64,000 bases of DNA from the NCBI RefSeq assembly GCF_947367035.1, contig NZ_CANBCA010000005.1, forward strand, positions 23,149 to 87,148, in the 5' to 3' direction. The DNA comes from an uncultured Helicobacter sp. (GTDB lineage Bacteria > Campylobacterota > Campylobacteria > Campylobacterales > Helicobacteraceae). This document shows, one piece after another, positions 1-8,791 of the stretch (position 1 is the first letter of the stretch; the number at the start of each line of letters is the position of its first letter). Both the position numbers and the translations under genes were made by a program. Below the pieces are notes generated by a model, which did no database searches, was not told the DNA's origin, and was given only the letters and a program-made list of their open reading frames with translations.

Positions 1-51
1 TGTAAATAAATTTACTGGAAAATACAAAAATAATTAGTTGGAATTTTAAAA

Positions 52-1038
52 ATGAAAATCGCCGTTGATGCAATGGGGGGAGATTTTGGCTCTTCCCCGC
101 TTGTGCAAGGTGCTTTACAAGCATTGAAGGAACGCAGTTTTACTCTTGTGCTTGTAGGGGATAAGCAAGTCATTACGCCCTTAATTCCCTCTGAATATGA
201 GCAAAAAGTAGAAATTGTGCATTGCACAGATTTTATTACAATGGAGGAGGGTGCAACTTCCGCACTAAAGCGTAAAGAAAGCTCCATTTATCTTGCAATA
301 GAAATGCTTAAAAATAAGCAAGTTGATGCGGTGGTCTCTGCTGGACATAGTGGAGCGACAATGAGCCTTGCTACTTTAAAAATTGGACGTTTAGAGGGCA
401 TTTCACGTCCTGCTATTTGCACACTTATGCCACGAATAGACGCAAATAAAAGTTTAGTAGTAGATGCAGGAGCAAATGTAGATTGTAAGCCAGAAAATCT
501 CTTTGAATTTGGGATTATGGGCTGTGAATACGCAACTACTATTTTAAATTATCCCAAAGCAAGAATTGGTTTGTTGGCAAATGGTGAGGAAGAGTGCAAG
601 GGTAATGAAATCACAAAAGCAGCTTTTGATCTTTTGAAAAAACACCCCAATTTTATTGGGAATATAGAGGGTAATAATATTTTTGATGCGAATGTAGAAG
701 TGATTGTATGTGATGGGTTTGTTGGTAATGTTGTATTAAAGACAAGTGAGGGAGTGGCGGATTCCATTATCTTTTTGTTAAAAAAATATATTAAATCTTC
801 ACCTATTGGAATCTTTGGAGCATTGTTTATGAAAAATGTCTTTAAAAAGCTTAAAAAACAAATTGACTATGCCGAATATGGCGGAGCACCACTTCTAGGT
901 GTGAATGGCAATGTAATTATCTGCCACGGAAAAAGTAATGCAAAAGCGATGAAGAATGCAATATTCCAAGCAATCTTAGCGATTGAGAGCAATGTGAATC
1001 ATAGAATCTTAAGTGCTTTAGAGCGATATAAAACCTAA
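52..1038 (+). CDS. plsX: Phosphate acyltransferase PlsX
   Basis: Makes acyl-phosphate from acyl-ACP, the first step of phosphatidic acid synthesis by the PlsX/PlsY route, as a peripheral membrane enzyme. The 328-residue protein is full length for the family and opens with the typical VDAMGGD motif at residues 5-11. It lies 15 bases upstream of fabH, the usual Campylobacterota order in which phospholipid and fatty-acid initiation genes are co-transcribed. The upstream neighbour, normally rpmF, is outside the window. Confidence 0.96.
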   Translation: MKIAVDAMGGDFGSSPLVQGALQALKERSFTLVLVGDKQVITPLIPSEYEQKVEIVHCTDFITMEEGATSALKRKESSIYLAIEMLKNKQVDAVVSAGHSGATMSLATLKIGRLEGISRPAICTLMPRIDANKSLVVDAGANVDCKPENLFEFGIMGCEYATTILNYPKARIGLLANGEEECKGNEITKAAFDLLKKHPNFIGNIEGNNIFDANVEVIVCDGFVGNVVLKTSEGVADSIIFLLKKYIKSSPIGIFGALFMKNVFKKLKKQIDYAEYGGAPLLGVNGNVIICHGKSNAKAMKNAIFQAILAIESNVNHRILSALERYKT

Positions 1039-1053
1039 AATGAAAGAAAAACG

Positions 1054-2058
1054 ATGGATAAGCCAATTTATGCAACTTTAAATTCCATTAGTGCTTATGT
1101 TCCTAGTAAAGTCATTACGAATGAGGATTTGTCTAAAATCGTTGAAACGAGTGATGAATGGATAACTAAACGCACGGGTATTAAAGAAAGGCGGTTTGCA
1201 GCAAATAATGAAGCAACAAGTGATTTAGCGACTAAAGCAGCAAAAGTAGCAATAGAACGTGCCAAAATAGATATAGAATCCATAGATGCTGTCATCGTAG
1301 CAACTATTTCTCCAGATTTTTTTTGTATGCCTTCTACCGCGTGTGTAGTAGCAAACAATCTAGGGATCATTAATAAACCCGCCTTTGATATTTCAGCGGC
1401 TTGTAGCGGGTTTATTTATATCCTTTCTCTTGCTAAAGCTTTCATAGAATCTAAAACTTATAGAAATATTTTAATTATTGGAGCAGAGAAGCTTTCAAGT
1501 ATTTTAGATATGCAAGACCGCAGCACTTGCGTTTTGTTTGGTGATGGAGCAGGAGCGGCAATTATTGGCACAACACAAGATAAAGACCTTAGTGTATTAG
1601 ATGTGCAATGTGCATCAAATGGGCAGTATCAGGATTTATTAATGACACCAGGTTGTGGGAGTCGCTATCCTGCAAGTATTGAAGTATTACAAGAACGTTT
1701 GCAGTTTATGAAGATGAAAGGCAATGAAACTTTTAAGATTGCGGTTAAGACTTTGACAAAAGATGTGATAGAAATTTTGAAGAAGAACCACTTATCAAAA
1801 GAAGAAATTGATTTTTTTATTCCTCACCAAGCGAATTTACGTATTATCTCTGCAGTAGGAGAAGCGTTGGGATTCTCAAGTGAAAAAGTTGCAATTATTG
1901 TGCAAAAATATGGTAATACTTCTGCGGCTTCTATTCCTATGGCGATGAATGATTTGTATGAAAGTGGTCAAATCAAACAAGGTTCAAAACTTCTTTTGGA
2001 CGCTTTTGGTGGTGGTCTGACTTGGGGTTCAGCAATTTTGACTTTTAATGGACAATAG
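1054..2058 (+). CDS. fabH: 3-oxoacyl-ACP synthase III FabH
   Basis: Condenses acetyl-CoA with malonyl-ACP to start type II fatty acid synthesis. The thiolase-fold triad is visible: Cys117 in AACSGF, His258 in IPHQAN and Asn288 in GNTSAA. The length of 334 residues is normal. It follows plsX closely and is probably translated from the same mRNA. The last codons and the stop codon form one arm of a long inverted repeat, so the 3' end of the mRNA should fold into a strong hairpin. Confidence 0.96.
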   Translation: MDKPIYATLNSISAYVPSKVITNEDLSKIVETSDEWITKRTGIKERRFAANNEATSDLATKAAKVAIERAKIDIESIDAVIVATISPDFFCMPSTACVVANNLGIINKPAFDISAACSGFIYILSLAKAFIESKTYRNILIIGAEKLSSILDMQDRSTCVLFGDGAGAAIIGTTQDKDLSVLDVQCASNGQYQDLLMTPGCGSRYPASIEVLQERLQFMKMKGNETFKIAVKTLTKDVIEILKKNHLSKEEIDFFIPHQANLRIISAVGEALGFSSEKVAIIVQKYGNTSAASIPMAMNDLYESGQIKQGSKLLLDAFGGGLTWGSAILTFNGQ

Positions 2059-2096
2059 AAAATTCAGTAAAGCCAATTTTCTATTGTCCATTAAAA
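2043..2096. terminator. 22-bp perfect inverted repeat overlapping the fabH stop codon
   Basis: Positions 2043-2064 are the exact reverse complement of 2075-2096, separated by a 10-base loop at 2065-2074. The left arm contains the last fabH codons and its TAG stop. The arms begin with TTTT and end with AAAA, so a hairpin with a U-run can form on either strand. It lies between fabH and a convergent minus-strand gene that ends at 2194. The best reading is a bidirectional intrinsic terminator, although 22 perfect base pairs is long for one. Confidence 0.75.
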
Positions 2097-2193
2097 CTGC
2101 AAAAATGAAGCAACCATAGCATAGATTTCATTTATGAGATTGCATTGTGTTAATTTAAAGTATGTGTGAATGATTTTAGGCAAAGAATTAGGA

Positions 2194-2763
2194 TTATGTT
2201 GCTTTGCCAACTAATCTAGCTACTAAAGCAAATGTAGAATCTTTGATATGCGGGATTAAAGTCTCTTCATAAAATAAAATTTCTAAATTTAAAAAGGCGT
2301 GTAAAAGTTCGTTTTTGTGCAATAAATGGTTGGAATCTTGCACAAAAGCATTGTAGGATTCTATCTCACTTCTAGCAAAAGTTTCAAACACTAAGATTCC
2401 ACCTTTTTTAAGTCCCTCACGTATAAAGGGAAATAATCTACGCTCTAAAAAATAACTATTACAAATCAAATCATAGTGATGAGGTGGAATCTTAAAGGTA
2501 TCCAAATCTTCGCAAAATGCGTGAATATTATGTTCATTTTGTAAAGAATGGATAGCAAAGTTTGAAATATCCACACTTTCTACATAGAATCCATAATCTC
2601 GCATAAAGCGCGAGTTGCGTCCCATTCCACAAGCAATATCTAAAGCCTTAAGGTTTTTTTGCGGTTGTATTCGCGTGATATATTGTTTTAAAAGATCTAA
2701 AGGCTGATTAGGAAAAGGATTTTCTTGGTAGCGAAGATTCCATTTGGTTTGGTCGCTTTGCAT
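2194..2763 (-). CDS. SAM-dependent methyltransferase, TehB-like
   Basis: A 189-residue class I methyltransferase. The SAM-binding motif I reads LDIACGMGRN near residue 41, followed by an acidic residue at the end of strand beta 2 (VESVDIS). This resembles the TehB/small methyltransferase group, but the substrate cannot be told from sequence. It is the last gene of a long minus-strand operon, and its ATG overlaps the stop of the upstream amidohydrolase gene as TAATG, implying translational coupling. Confidence 0.8.
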   Translation of the reverse strand: MQSDQTKWNLRYQENPFPNQPLDLLKQYITRIQPQKNLKALDIACGMGRNSRFMRDYGFYVESVDISNFAIHSLQNEHNIHAFCEDLDTFKIPPHHYDLICNSYFLERRLFPFIREGLKKGGILVFETFARSEIESYNAFVQDSNHLLHKNELLHAFLNLEILFYEETLIPHIKDSTFALVARLVGKAT

Positions 2764-3647
2764 TAGTCACAATATCTCTTTAAAATTTCATTATAAGAAT
2801 CAATGCGCCTATCGCGTAAAAAAGGCCAAATCCTGCGCACTTCTTCGCTTCTTTGTTTGTCCCATTCAAAGTATAAAACCTCTTCTTTTTCTACACTTCC
2901 AAGCGCAAGTAATTCGCCTTGTGCTCCATAGGCAAAGCTAGAACCCCAAAAGGTAATTCCCTCCATTATTCCACTACTATCACTCTCAAAGCCTACGCGA
3001 TTAATAGTTGCAATAGGGATTCCATTTGCTACACTATGTCCGCGTTGCACAGCCATCCAAGCTTCTCTTTGCCGTTCCTTTTCATCAGGTTTATCGCTAT
3101 TAAACCAACCAATTGCCGTAGGGTAGATTAGAATCTCTGCACCCTTTAACGCCATAATACGTGCTGCTTCAGGATACCATTGGTCCCAACATATTAGCAC
3201 ACCAAGTTTGCCTAAGCTTGTATGAATGGGGGTGAAATCTAAATCACCAGGTGTAAAATAAAATTTTTCATAGAATCCTGGGTCATCTGGAATGTGCATT
3301 TTGCGATATTTTCCAGCAACACTTCCATCGTTTTCAAACACTACGGCGGTATTGTGATAAAGACCAGCACTTCTGCGTTCAAAAAGTGAAGTTACTAGCA
3401 CGATTTTATTATTTTTGGCAATTTGACTAAAATATTCGCAATCTGCTTCAAAACTCAATGCGTAATCAAAAAAATTGACATTTTCACTTTGGCAAAAATA
3501 CTCATTCGTGTGAAGTTCTTGCAATAAAACTAATTGCGCTCCATTTTTAGCAGATTCTTTTATCATTCGCGCACTCGTTTGTTGTGTCGCGGGTTTGTTG
3601 CCTTTATAGGATTGTTGGATTAGGGCTACTTTAATTTTGGATTCCAT
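2763..3647 (-). CDS. aguB: Carbon-nitrogen hydrolase, N-carbamoylputrescine amidase-like
   Basis: A nitrilase-superfamily amidohydrolase of 294 residues. The Glu-Lys-Cys catalytic triad is visible as Glu44 (LLQELH), Lys116 (KYRKMH) and Cys153 (LICWDQW). The YPEAAR sequence after the cysteine and the overall length match N-carbamoylputrescine amidase, which releases putrescine, CO2 and ammonia in the agmatine route. The partner agmatine deiminase (aguA) is not in the window, so the substrate is inferred from family resemblance. The gene follows the acidic small ORF by 9 bases. Confidence 0.85.
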   Translation of the reverse strand: MESKIKVALIQQSYKGNKPATQQTSARMIKESAKNGAQLVLLQELHTNEYFCQSENVNFFDYALSFEADCEYFSQIAKNNKIVLVTSLFERRSAGLYHNTAVVFENDGSVAGKYRKMHIPDDPGFYEKFYFTPGDLDFTPIHTSLGKLGVLICWDQWYPEAARIMALKGAEILIYPTAIGWFNSDKPDEKERQREAWMAVQRGHSVANGIPIATINRVGFESDSSGIMEGITFWGSSFAYGAQGELLALGSVEKEEVLYFEWDKQRSEEVRRIWPFLRDRRIDSYNEILKRYCD

Positions 3648-3656
3648 TAAAACTCC

Positions 3657-3812
3657 TTAATACCCTTCGTCTTCGTAGTCGCTATCGCTACTATCATAAT
3701 CATCTTCATCATAAAGAAATTTATCGCTATCTTCGTAATTTGAATCATAGCCATCATATTCTTCATCTTCAAAGTCTTCCTCGCTTTCAAAAGCTTTTGA
3801 AAAAATTTGCAT
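3657..3812 (-). CDS. Small, highly acidic tyrosine-rich protein (51 aa)
   Basis: A 51-codon ORF starting MQIFSKAFESEEDFEDEEYD. By hand count it has 23 Asp/Glu, 7 Tyr and only 2 Lys, so it is very acidic and probably disordered. Its ATG overlaps the tcdA stop as TAATG, and its own stop lies 9 bases before the next gene, so it sits in frame with the logic of the operon and is likely translated. I recognise no family. A metal-binding, RNA-mimic or chaperone-tail role is possible but not shown. Confidence 0.7.
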   Translation of the reverse strand: MQIFSKAFESEEDFEDEEYDGYDSNYEDSDKFLYDEDDYDSSDSDYEDEGY

Positions 3813-4492
3813 TATTTGTCCTTTTTTAAAATGATTGTGATTGCCTCGCTTGCTAGACGCAATCCAAAACTAGCAGTTACTCCGCTGAAACTACCAAGTT
3901 CTTTGCATTTCGGATCTTCTGGGCTAAAAGCTACCATAAAATCTCCTTTAAATCCTTGTTTTTTTAACCCCTCACGAAATTTTCTCGCGAATTTATCTCC
4001 ATAACTTTTCCAAATGGGTGCGAATTGGATTTGCGAGGGGTCTAGTTTTTTTGCACTTCCCATAGAAGAAAGTAAATAAGGTTTTGTAGAATCTTTTGGT
4101 TTGTTGGCTATTTTGAGTGCAAGTGCAATTTTTGCCTCTATATCATCAATCGCGTCTATGACAATATCATAAGCATTAAAGTTAAAATTATCAATAAACT
4201 CTTGTGTAATTTTAGAATCTAGCGCAAGAATACCTTTGTATTTATTGGCTAGAATTGCGACTTTTTTATGCCCAATGCCTTCAAATGATCCAATTTGGCG
4301 ATTCTGATTGCTTTCTTCAAAACAATCATTATCTACAATACAGATTGTGCCAATTCCTGTGCGATAGAGACAATCTAGCGCAAAGCTTCCAACGCCTCCT
4401 ACGCCAAGTAATAAAATTTTAGCATTTTGGAGTTTTTTGAATCCCTCTTCTTTAAATAAAGGCAAAGTTCTAGCAAAACGTTTTTGGTTCAT
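3812..4492 (-). CDS. tcdA: ThiF/E1-like tRNA threonylcarbamoyladenosine dehydratase TcdA
   Basis: An E1-like adenylating enzyme expected to convert t6A37 of tRNA to its cyclic form using ATP. The nucleotide-binding GVGGVGS loop and the following IVDND strand are near the N-terminus. The stretch QIQFAPIWKSYGDKFARKFR is typical of the bacterial TcdA/YgdL group. I chose the ATG at 4492, which forms a TAATG overlap with the surE stop; an in-frame ATG 24 bases upstream inside surE is the alternative. At about 226 residues it is shorter than the E. coli enzyme. Confidence 0.85.
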   Translation of the reverse strand: MNQKRFARTLPLFKEEGFKKLQNAKILLLGVGGVGSFALDCLYRTGIGTICIVDNDCFEESNQNRQIGSFEGIGHKKVAILANKYKGILALDSKITQEFIDNFNFNAYDIVIDAIDDIEAKIALALKIANKPKDSTKPYLLSSMGSAKKLDPSQIQFAPIWKSYGDKFARKFREGLKKQGFKGDFMVAFSPEDPKCKELGSFSGVTASFGLRLASEAITIILKKDK

Positions 4493-5283
4493 TAATCTAA
4501 GTCTCCATTGATCCAATTTTCCAAAGTGCGCAAACGATTCCTTGCGGTAAAGTCTAAAGTGATAGGGCTAATAGAAACATAGCCTTTCATTATTGCATTA
4601 AAGTCCGAAGTTTCATTATTTGTGCGTTCTTGCCAAGCTAGGGGATGTAAGCCCAACCAATAATATTCTTCCCCACGTGGATTGCGATGCACGTGTGCAT
4701 CATTCCCATAAGTGCGGATTCCAAGTTCTGTGATTTTGAAGCCTTTGCAATCTTTGGCAGGAATTTGTGGAATATTGACATTGAGAAATTCCCTTTCTTG
4801 CAAGGGATAATGGTTCTCTAGGATTCTTTTTGCAAGTCGAAAAATGCTTTGCTTTGCTAAAGCAAAATCAAATCCAAAGTAATTTTTATCCTGCAAAACT
4901 TGTGAAATTGCAATAGATGGAATTCCGTGCAACGCCCCTTCCATTGCTGCACTTGCTGTGCCAGAATAGCTCACATCCTCACCCATATTAGAGCCAATAT
5001 TAATGCCACTTACAATTAAATCAGGCATAAATCCTTCTTGATAGAGTGCATTTAAAGAAAGATAAATGCAGTCTGTGGGGCTTCCGTCTTCTAATTTATA
5101 AAAGTCATCTTCTATCTTAATAAACCGCATAGGACGTGTGAGGGTCATACAATGCCCACAGGCAGATTTTTCGCTTGCAGGTGCTACAATCATAATGTGT
5201 CCAAGTGGGCTTAAGGCTTCTTTAAGTGCCAAAAGTCCGGGAGATTGATAGCCATCATCGTTAGTTAATAAAATGCGTTTCAT
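4492..5283 (-). CDS. surE: 5'/3'-nucleotidase SurE
   Basis: A metal-dependent nucleoside monophosphate phosphatase of the SurE family, 263 residues. The N-terminal metal site is visible as LLTNDDG (Asp9, Asp10), with the conserved SGINIGSN segment in the middle and SGTASAAMEG after it. The gene lies 11 bases downstream of the prenyl synthase gene, an order also remembered from H. pylori, and overlaps tcdA by one base. Confidence 0.95.
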   Translation of the reverse strand: MKRILLTNDDGYQSPGLLALKEALSPLGHIMIVAPASEKSACGHCMTLTRPMRFIKIEDDFYKLEDGSPTDCIYLSLNALYQEGFMPDLIVSGINIGSNMGEDVSYSGTASAAMEGALHGIPSIAISQVLQDKNYFGFDFALAKQSIFRLAKRILENHYPLQEREFLNVNIPQIPAKDCKGFKITELGIRTYGNDAHVHRNPRGEEYYWLGLHPLAWQERTNNETSDFNAIMKGYVSISPITLDFTARNRLRTLENWINGDLD

Positions 5284-5294
5284 TGAAAGAACCT

Positions 5295-6146
5295 TTAAAA
5301 ATAATGACTTAAAAGCGTATTGAAGATTTTTTCTACTTTTAATGCCTTCAATTGTGCTTTAATAGAGTTTTCAAGGTTTTTTGCTTCTAGCTTTGCACCC
5401 TCTAAACCTAGTAGATTTACATAGCTATTTTTTATACTATCTTGGTGTGTAGGTTTGCCAGCTTCTTGCTCACTTTGTGTTGCATCAATAATGTCATCAC
5501 GAATTTGGAAAAACAATCCTAAATCTAGCCCTAATGCATAAAGAATCTTACAAGTTTTTTTATCACACTCTGCAAGGATTCCGCCCATTTGCAAACTTGC
5601 TGCAATGAGCTTGGCTGTTTTGTTTAAATGAATGGTTTTTAATTGTTTAAGTGGGAGATTTTGACGTTCAAAGTGGCAATCTAATGCTTGTCCTAGCACC
5701 ATACCATAGATTCCACCATTATAACTTAGAGATTGTATTAATTTGACTTTGATTTTTGGTTTTAATTTTGCTTTTGTTAAGAGATAAAATGCGTGAGTGT
5801 TTAATCCATCACCTACTAAAATTGCGCTTGTTTCATCGTATTTTGTGTGTAATGTTTGGCAACCTCTACGTAAGGTTGCATTATCCATCGCGGGCAAATC
5901 ATCATGGATAAGCGAATAAGTGTGTAAAATTTCTATTGCAAGTGCAGGGGCAAAAGCCTTTTCTATCATTTTTGGTTTATAACTTGCTACAACACTTAAA
6001 AGCAATTTGGGTCGGAATCTTTTACCTCCATTTAAAACCATTTCCCATAAAGCGGTTTCAAAATAAGGGTGAAAACTAGCGACTTTAGGGACTTGCTTAA
6101 TAAGATAGTGTTCAAATCTATCAAAGACTAAAGGCATTAGATTCAT
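5295..6146 (-). CDS. ispA: Short-chain polyprenyl (farnesyl/geranylgeranyl) diphosphate synthase
   Basis: Condenses dimethylallyl diphosphate with isopentenyl diphosphate for quinone and undecaprenyl precursors. Both aspartate-rich motifs are present: DDLPAMD at residues 82-88 (the bacterial DDx4D type) and DDIID at 217-221, with GGKRFRP at 40-46. The 283-residue length fits the FPP synthase group. The start overlaps the 3' end of the PDZ gene by 26 bases and has an AAGGAC ribosome site 6 bases upstream. Confidence 0.9.
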   Translation of the reverse strand: MNLMPLVFDRFEHYLIKQVPKVASFHPYFETALWEMVLNGGKRFRPKLLLSVVASYKPKMIEKAFAPALAIEILHTYSLIHDDLPAMDNATLRRGCQTLHTKYDETSAILVGDGLNTHAFYLLTKAKLKPKIKVKLIQSLSYNGGIYGMVLGQALDCHFERQNLPLKQLKTIHLNKTAKLIAASLQMGGILAECDKKTCKILYALGLDLGLFFQIRDDIIDATQSEQEAGKPTHQDSIKNSYVNLLGLEGAKLEAKNLENSIKAQLKALKVEKIFNTLLSHYF

Positions 6147-7269
6147 TTAAAAGTCCTTGTATAATGCTTTCTTGTGTTTGGATAGGTTGCTTCTGATTGA
6201 CATTAATAAAAAACTGGAAATCATCACGCGAAATCAACCATTTTTGTGTCTTATCTGGGTATCTACCCAGTAAGTGAATAATTGCATCATAGCCTTTAGG
6301 AACGGCTTGTTGATTCACGCGTAAAACTTTATCACCCACTTTTAAACGTTCAAAGCCATTTTTGGCATAGGGTGCAACAGAGGTAATCACAAAATCGCTA
6401 TTGATTTCAATTCCTACACGTCCTAAAAAATCTTCTTTTAAGAGCATTCCACCACGTCTTTTATCCACGCGCACTTGTAGTTCCATAACCGTTCCATTGC
6501 GTGATATACGCACAGGCACGATTTCTCTTTCTTTTAAATCAAAAACAACACGATTAAAATGCGCAACATTTGGAATCGCTTCTCCATTAATCATCATAAT
6601 CTCATCTCCATAAACAAAAGGATTTGCTGGGAAAAAGGGGTCAATTAGATTCACTTCTACTTTGTCATCATTATTTTGAAACACACGCACACCAATATCA
6701 CCATAATAGATAGAATCACTATGGATAAAACGTTCCAAATAATCTTTTTCAATAAATTCATTTTTACCAATCCCGATTCCATAAATATGGTCGCAAACCG
6801 TGCTAATAAGACTATTTGGAAAGGTTGGGGTATTAAGAGTTGCGTAATCAATAGGACTTTGCATGCGCGTTTGGATTTTGCCACTTACCCCCTCTAGTGG
6901 TAGGATACTTGCCATCTCATCTTCTAGGATTTCTTTATGAATTGCACGCAAAGAAATTGGCAATAATTCGCTTTTAGATTCCAATAAATACATACCTAAA
7001 AAAGGGTCATGTTTTAAAATTTTATAGCCTTTTGGTGCAGATTTTGGAGAATAGACGAATAAAGCAACTTTAGAAGGGGTTAAGGTTTCGGATTCTGTGG
7101 TATTTCCTAGTCGTTTTACCGCAATTCCATAAGTGTTATTTACCCGCTCCATTGAAAACATTGCCTTTTGCTTGCAAGCTTCAAAGTCATAGGCAAAAAG
7201 TATCCCATTTAACAACACGATTCCATATCCAAGCCAACAGAATTTTTTCAATCTAGTTAAACTTAACAT
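6121..7269 (-). CDS. Secreted or membrane-anchored protein with two PDZ-like domains
   Basis: A 382-residue protein with an N-terminal hydrophobic segment (residues 11-27) that looks like a signal peptide or anchor. Two PDZ-like stretches follow: one around residues 205-275 (FVYGDEIMMINGEAIPNVAH) and one around 290-355 (LKVGDKVLRVNQQAVPKGYD). No protease triad is apparent, so it is probably a periplasmic adaptor rather than an HtrA-type protease. Its ATG overlaps the ybaB stop as TAATG. A similar gene sits by ybaB in other Helicobacter genomes, from memory. Confidence 0.75.
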   Translation of the reverse strand: MLSLTRLKKFCWLGYGIVLLNGILFAYDFEACKQKAMFSMERVNNTYGIAVKRLGNTTESETLTPSKVALFVYSPKSAPKGYKILKHDPFLGMYLLESKSELLPISLRAIHKEILEDEMASILPLEGVSGKIQTRMQSPIDYATLNTPTFPNSLISTVCDHIYGIGIGKNEFIEKDYLERFIHSDSIYYGDIGVRVFQNNDDKVEVNLIDPFFPANPFVYGDEIMMINGEAIPNVAHFNRVVFDLKEREIVPVRISRNGTVMELQVRVDKRRGGMLLKEDFLGRVGIEINSDFVITSVAPYAKNGFERLKVGDKVLRVNQQAVPKGYDAIIHLLGRYPDKTQKWLISRDDFQFFINVNQKQPIQTQESIIQGLLNESNAFSL

Positions 7270-7580
7270 TATATCCCTTTCAGTGGAAAATCTCCTAAGT
7301 TGCCTAGCATACCCATTGCCACCGTCTTGCGATTTGTATCTATACTTTTAAATATATCATTAAATGCGCTAATAAGAAGAATTTGCAGAGATTCTTTATC
7401 TTCTAATAAAGAATCATCAATGCTAATATCAATGATTTCACCTTCACCATTAGCACTGATACTCACTAACCCACCACCACTTTTTGCATTGAAAATCAAA
7501 TTTTTGTTTTCTTCTTGCGCTTCTTTAAGCTTTTCTTGTAGATTGCCAAGTGTTTTGGCAAGTTCTTGTGGGTCAAACAT
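7269..7580 (-). CDS. ybaB: YbaB/EbfC family nucleoid-associated protein
   Basis: A 103-residue DNA-binding dimer of the YbaB/EbfC family. It has the N-terminal helix ([18 protein letters not shown]), the central small-residue strand ([20 protein letters not shown]) and the C-terminal helix with an MG-rich tail. It overlaps panD by 8 bases and is coupled to the next gene through TAATG. In many bacteria ybaB follows dnaX; pairing with panD is the Helicobacter arrangement. Confidence 0.88.
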   Translation of the reverse strand: MFDPQELAKTLGNLQEKLKEAQEENKNLIFNAKSGGGLVSISANGEGEIIDISIDDSLLEDKESLQILLISAFNDIFKSIDTNRKTVAMGMLGNLGDFPLKGI

Positions 7581-7941
7581 TTTTCAACTCCTTTTTTATC
7601 GCAATAATTTGATTTTTTTCATCTACTAGCACGATTTTTGGTGTATAATCAAGAAGTTCTTGTTGATTATATTGTGCATAAGCCATTACAATAATTTTAT
7701 CTCCCACTTGCACTTTGCGTGCTGCTGCACCATTTAAGCATATATCGCCTTTATTGCCCTCTATGACATAGGTTGAAAATCGCTCACCATTGTTAATATT
7801 AACAATATCTACCTTTTGCCCTTCTTGTAGTCCTGCGGCTTTGATGAGTTCAATATCAATCGTGATAGAACCGACATAATTCAAATTGGCATCACTCACG
7901 CTTGCGCGATGAATTTTGCTATATAACATCGTTAGATTCAA
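7573..7941 (-). CDS. panD: Aspartate 1-decarboxylase PanD proenzyme
   Basis: Makes beta-alanine from aspartate for pantothenate and coenzyme A. The self-cleavage site is visible as Gly24-Ser25 in NYVGSITID, where Ser25 becomes the pyruvoyl cofactor. The 122-residue length and the [13 protein letters not shown] start align with E. coli PanD without gaps at the N-terminus, supporting this start. It appears to be the promoter-proximal gene of the minus-strand operon ending at 2194. Confidence 0.95.
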   Translation of the reverse strand: MNLTMLYSKIHRASVSDANLNYVGSITIDIELIKAAGLQEGQKVDIVNINNGERFSTYVIEGNKGDICLNGAAARKVQVGDKIIVMAYAQYNQQELLDYTPKIVLVDEKNQIIAIKKELKNV

Positions 7942-7995
7942 TTCCCTGTCCTTAAAGAATTTTCAAAAATTCAAAAACCTTGTAAATTCTAAGAA

Positions 7996-8016
7996 TTTTA
8001 ACACATTTTGTTAAAA
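7996..8016. promoter_or_regulatory. 8-bp perfect inverted repeat upstream of the panD operon
   Basis: TTTTAACA and TGTTAAAA are exact reverse complements separated by 5 bases. The site lies 55 bases upstream of the panD start and 40 bases downstream of the apt stop. It could be an operator for the panD operon or part of the apt terminator region. The A+T-rich arms also resemble a -10 element on the minus strand. I cannot tell which from sequence. Confidence 0.35.
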
Positions 8017-8049
8017 TAAAAAACCTTAATTTTTAAAAGATTGGAAGTG

Positions 8050-8065
8050 TGGATTTATAAATCCA
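8050..8065. terminator. 16-bp palindrome containing the apt stop codon
   Basis: TGGATTTATAAATCCA reads identically on both strands and contains the last two sense codons and the stop of apt. A run of T follows on the minus strand further downstream, but not directly after the stem, so termination is only one possibility. It parallels the fabH case, where the stop codon also lies in an inverted repeat. Confidence 0.35.
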
Positions 8066-8615
8066 AAAGTGTATAAGTTGAAACAAGTTTTTGCACACTT
8101 TCTGCGCCTTTTAAGGATTCAAGATTCAAAATAAAACAAGATTCTACACATTTTGCTCCTGCTTGTTTGATAAGATTGACTGCGGCAATTGCGGTGCCAC
8201 CTGTAGCGATTAAATCATCTATTAAAAGCACATTAGGATTAGGTTTATTAGAGGCTTTAAATGCGTCAATATGAATTTCAATTTCGCTGAAGCCATATTC
8301 TAAAGAGTATTTTTCAGAAATGGTTGTGTAGGGTAATTTGCCTTTTTTACGAATAGGGACAAATCCAATTCCTAGTGTATAGGCTAAAGCAGCACCAAAA
8401 ATAAAGCCACGACTTTCAATTCCTGCTATAAAATCAATCTTTAAAGATTCATAACGCACTTTTAAATGGTCAATAACGATTTCAAAAGCTTGCGGATTGT
8501 TTAAAAGGGTTGTGATGTCATAAAACAAGATTCCTGGTTGTGGATAATCTGGAATCGTGCGGATAGAATCAAGTAAAAACCTCTTTTGTTTGTTGTCTAG
8601 TGCGGTTGTTTGCAT
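8055..8615 (-). CDS. apt: Adenine phosphoribosyltransferase
   Basis: Salvages adenine to AMP with PRPP. The type I PRPP-binding motif [14 protein letters not shown] is near residue 127, and the substrate-side motif [14 protein letters not shown] is near residue 64. The 186-residue length is normal. It stands alone between the panD operon and a divergent plus-strand gene, so it probably has its own promoter in the 8616-8791 gap. Confidence 0.95.
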   Translation of the reverse strand: MQTTALDNKQKRFLLDSIRTIPDYPQPGILFYDITTLLNNPQAFEIVIDHLKVRYESLKIDFIAGIESRGFIFGAALAYTLGIGFVPIRKKGKLPYTTISEKYSLEYGFSEIEIHIDAFKASNKPNPNVLLIDDLIATGGTAIAAVNLIKQAGAKCVESCFILNLESLKGAESVQKLVSTYTLLDL

Positions 8616-8791
8616 ATTTTCCCTTTAACCTTTTAGTTTAAATTTTGCATATTTTGCGGAATCTTAACGCGTTTTGTGCTATTGTGTCAAGATTTTAGTT
8701 TTTATTATAGAAAGAAAGTTTTAAGAATAATGTAGAAGTTTGCTACAATTTCAAATAATACAAAGGTTTTTTATCAAAGGTAGAATCGTCA

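Noticed and set aside
2..15. Palindrome GTAAAT-AA-ATTTAC at the window start
   Set aside because: All A+T apart from the ends, short, and the context upstream is not visible; it could be chance.
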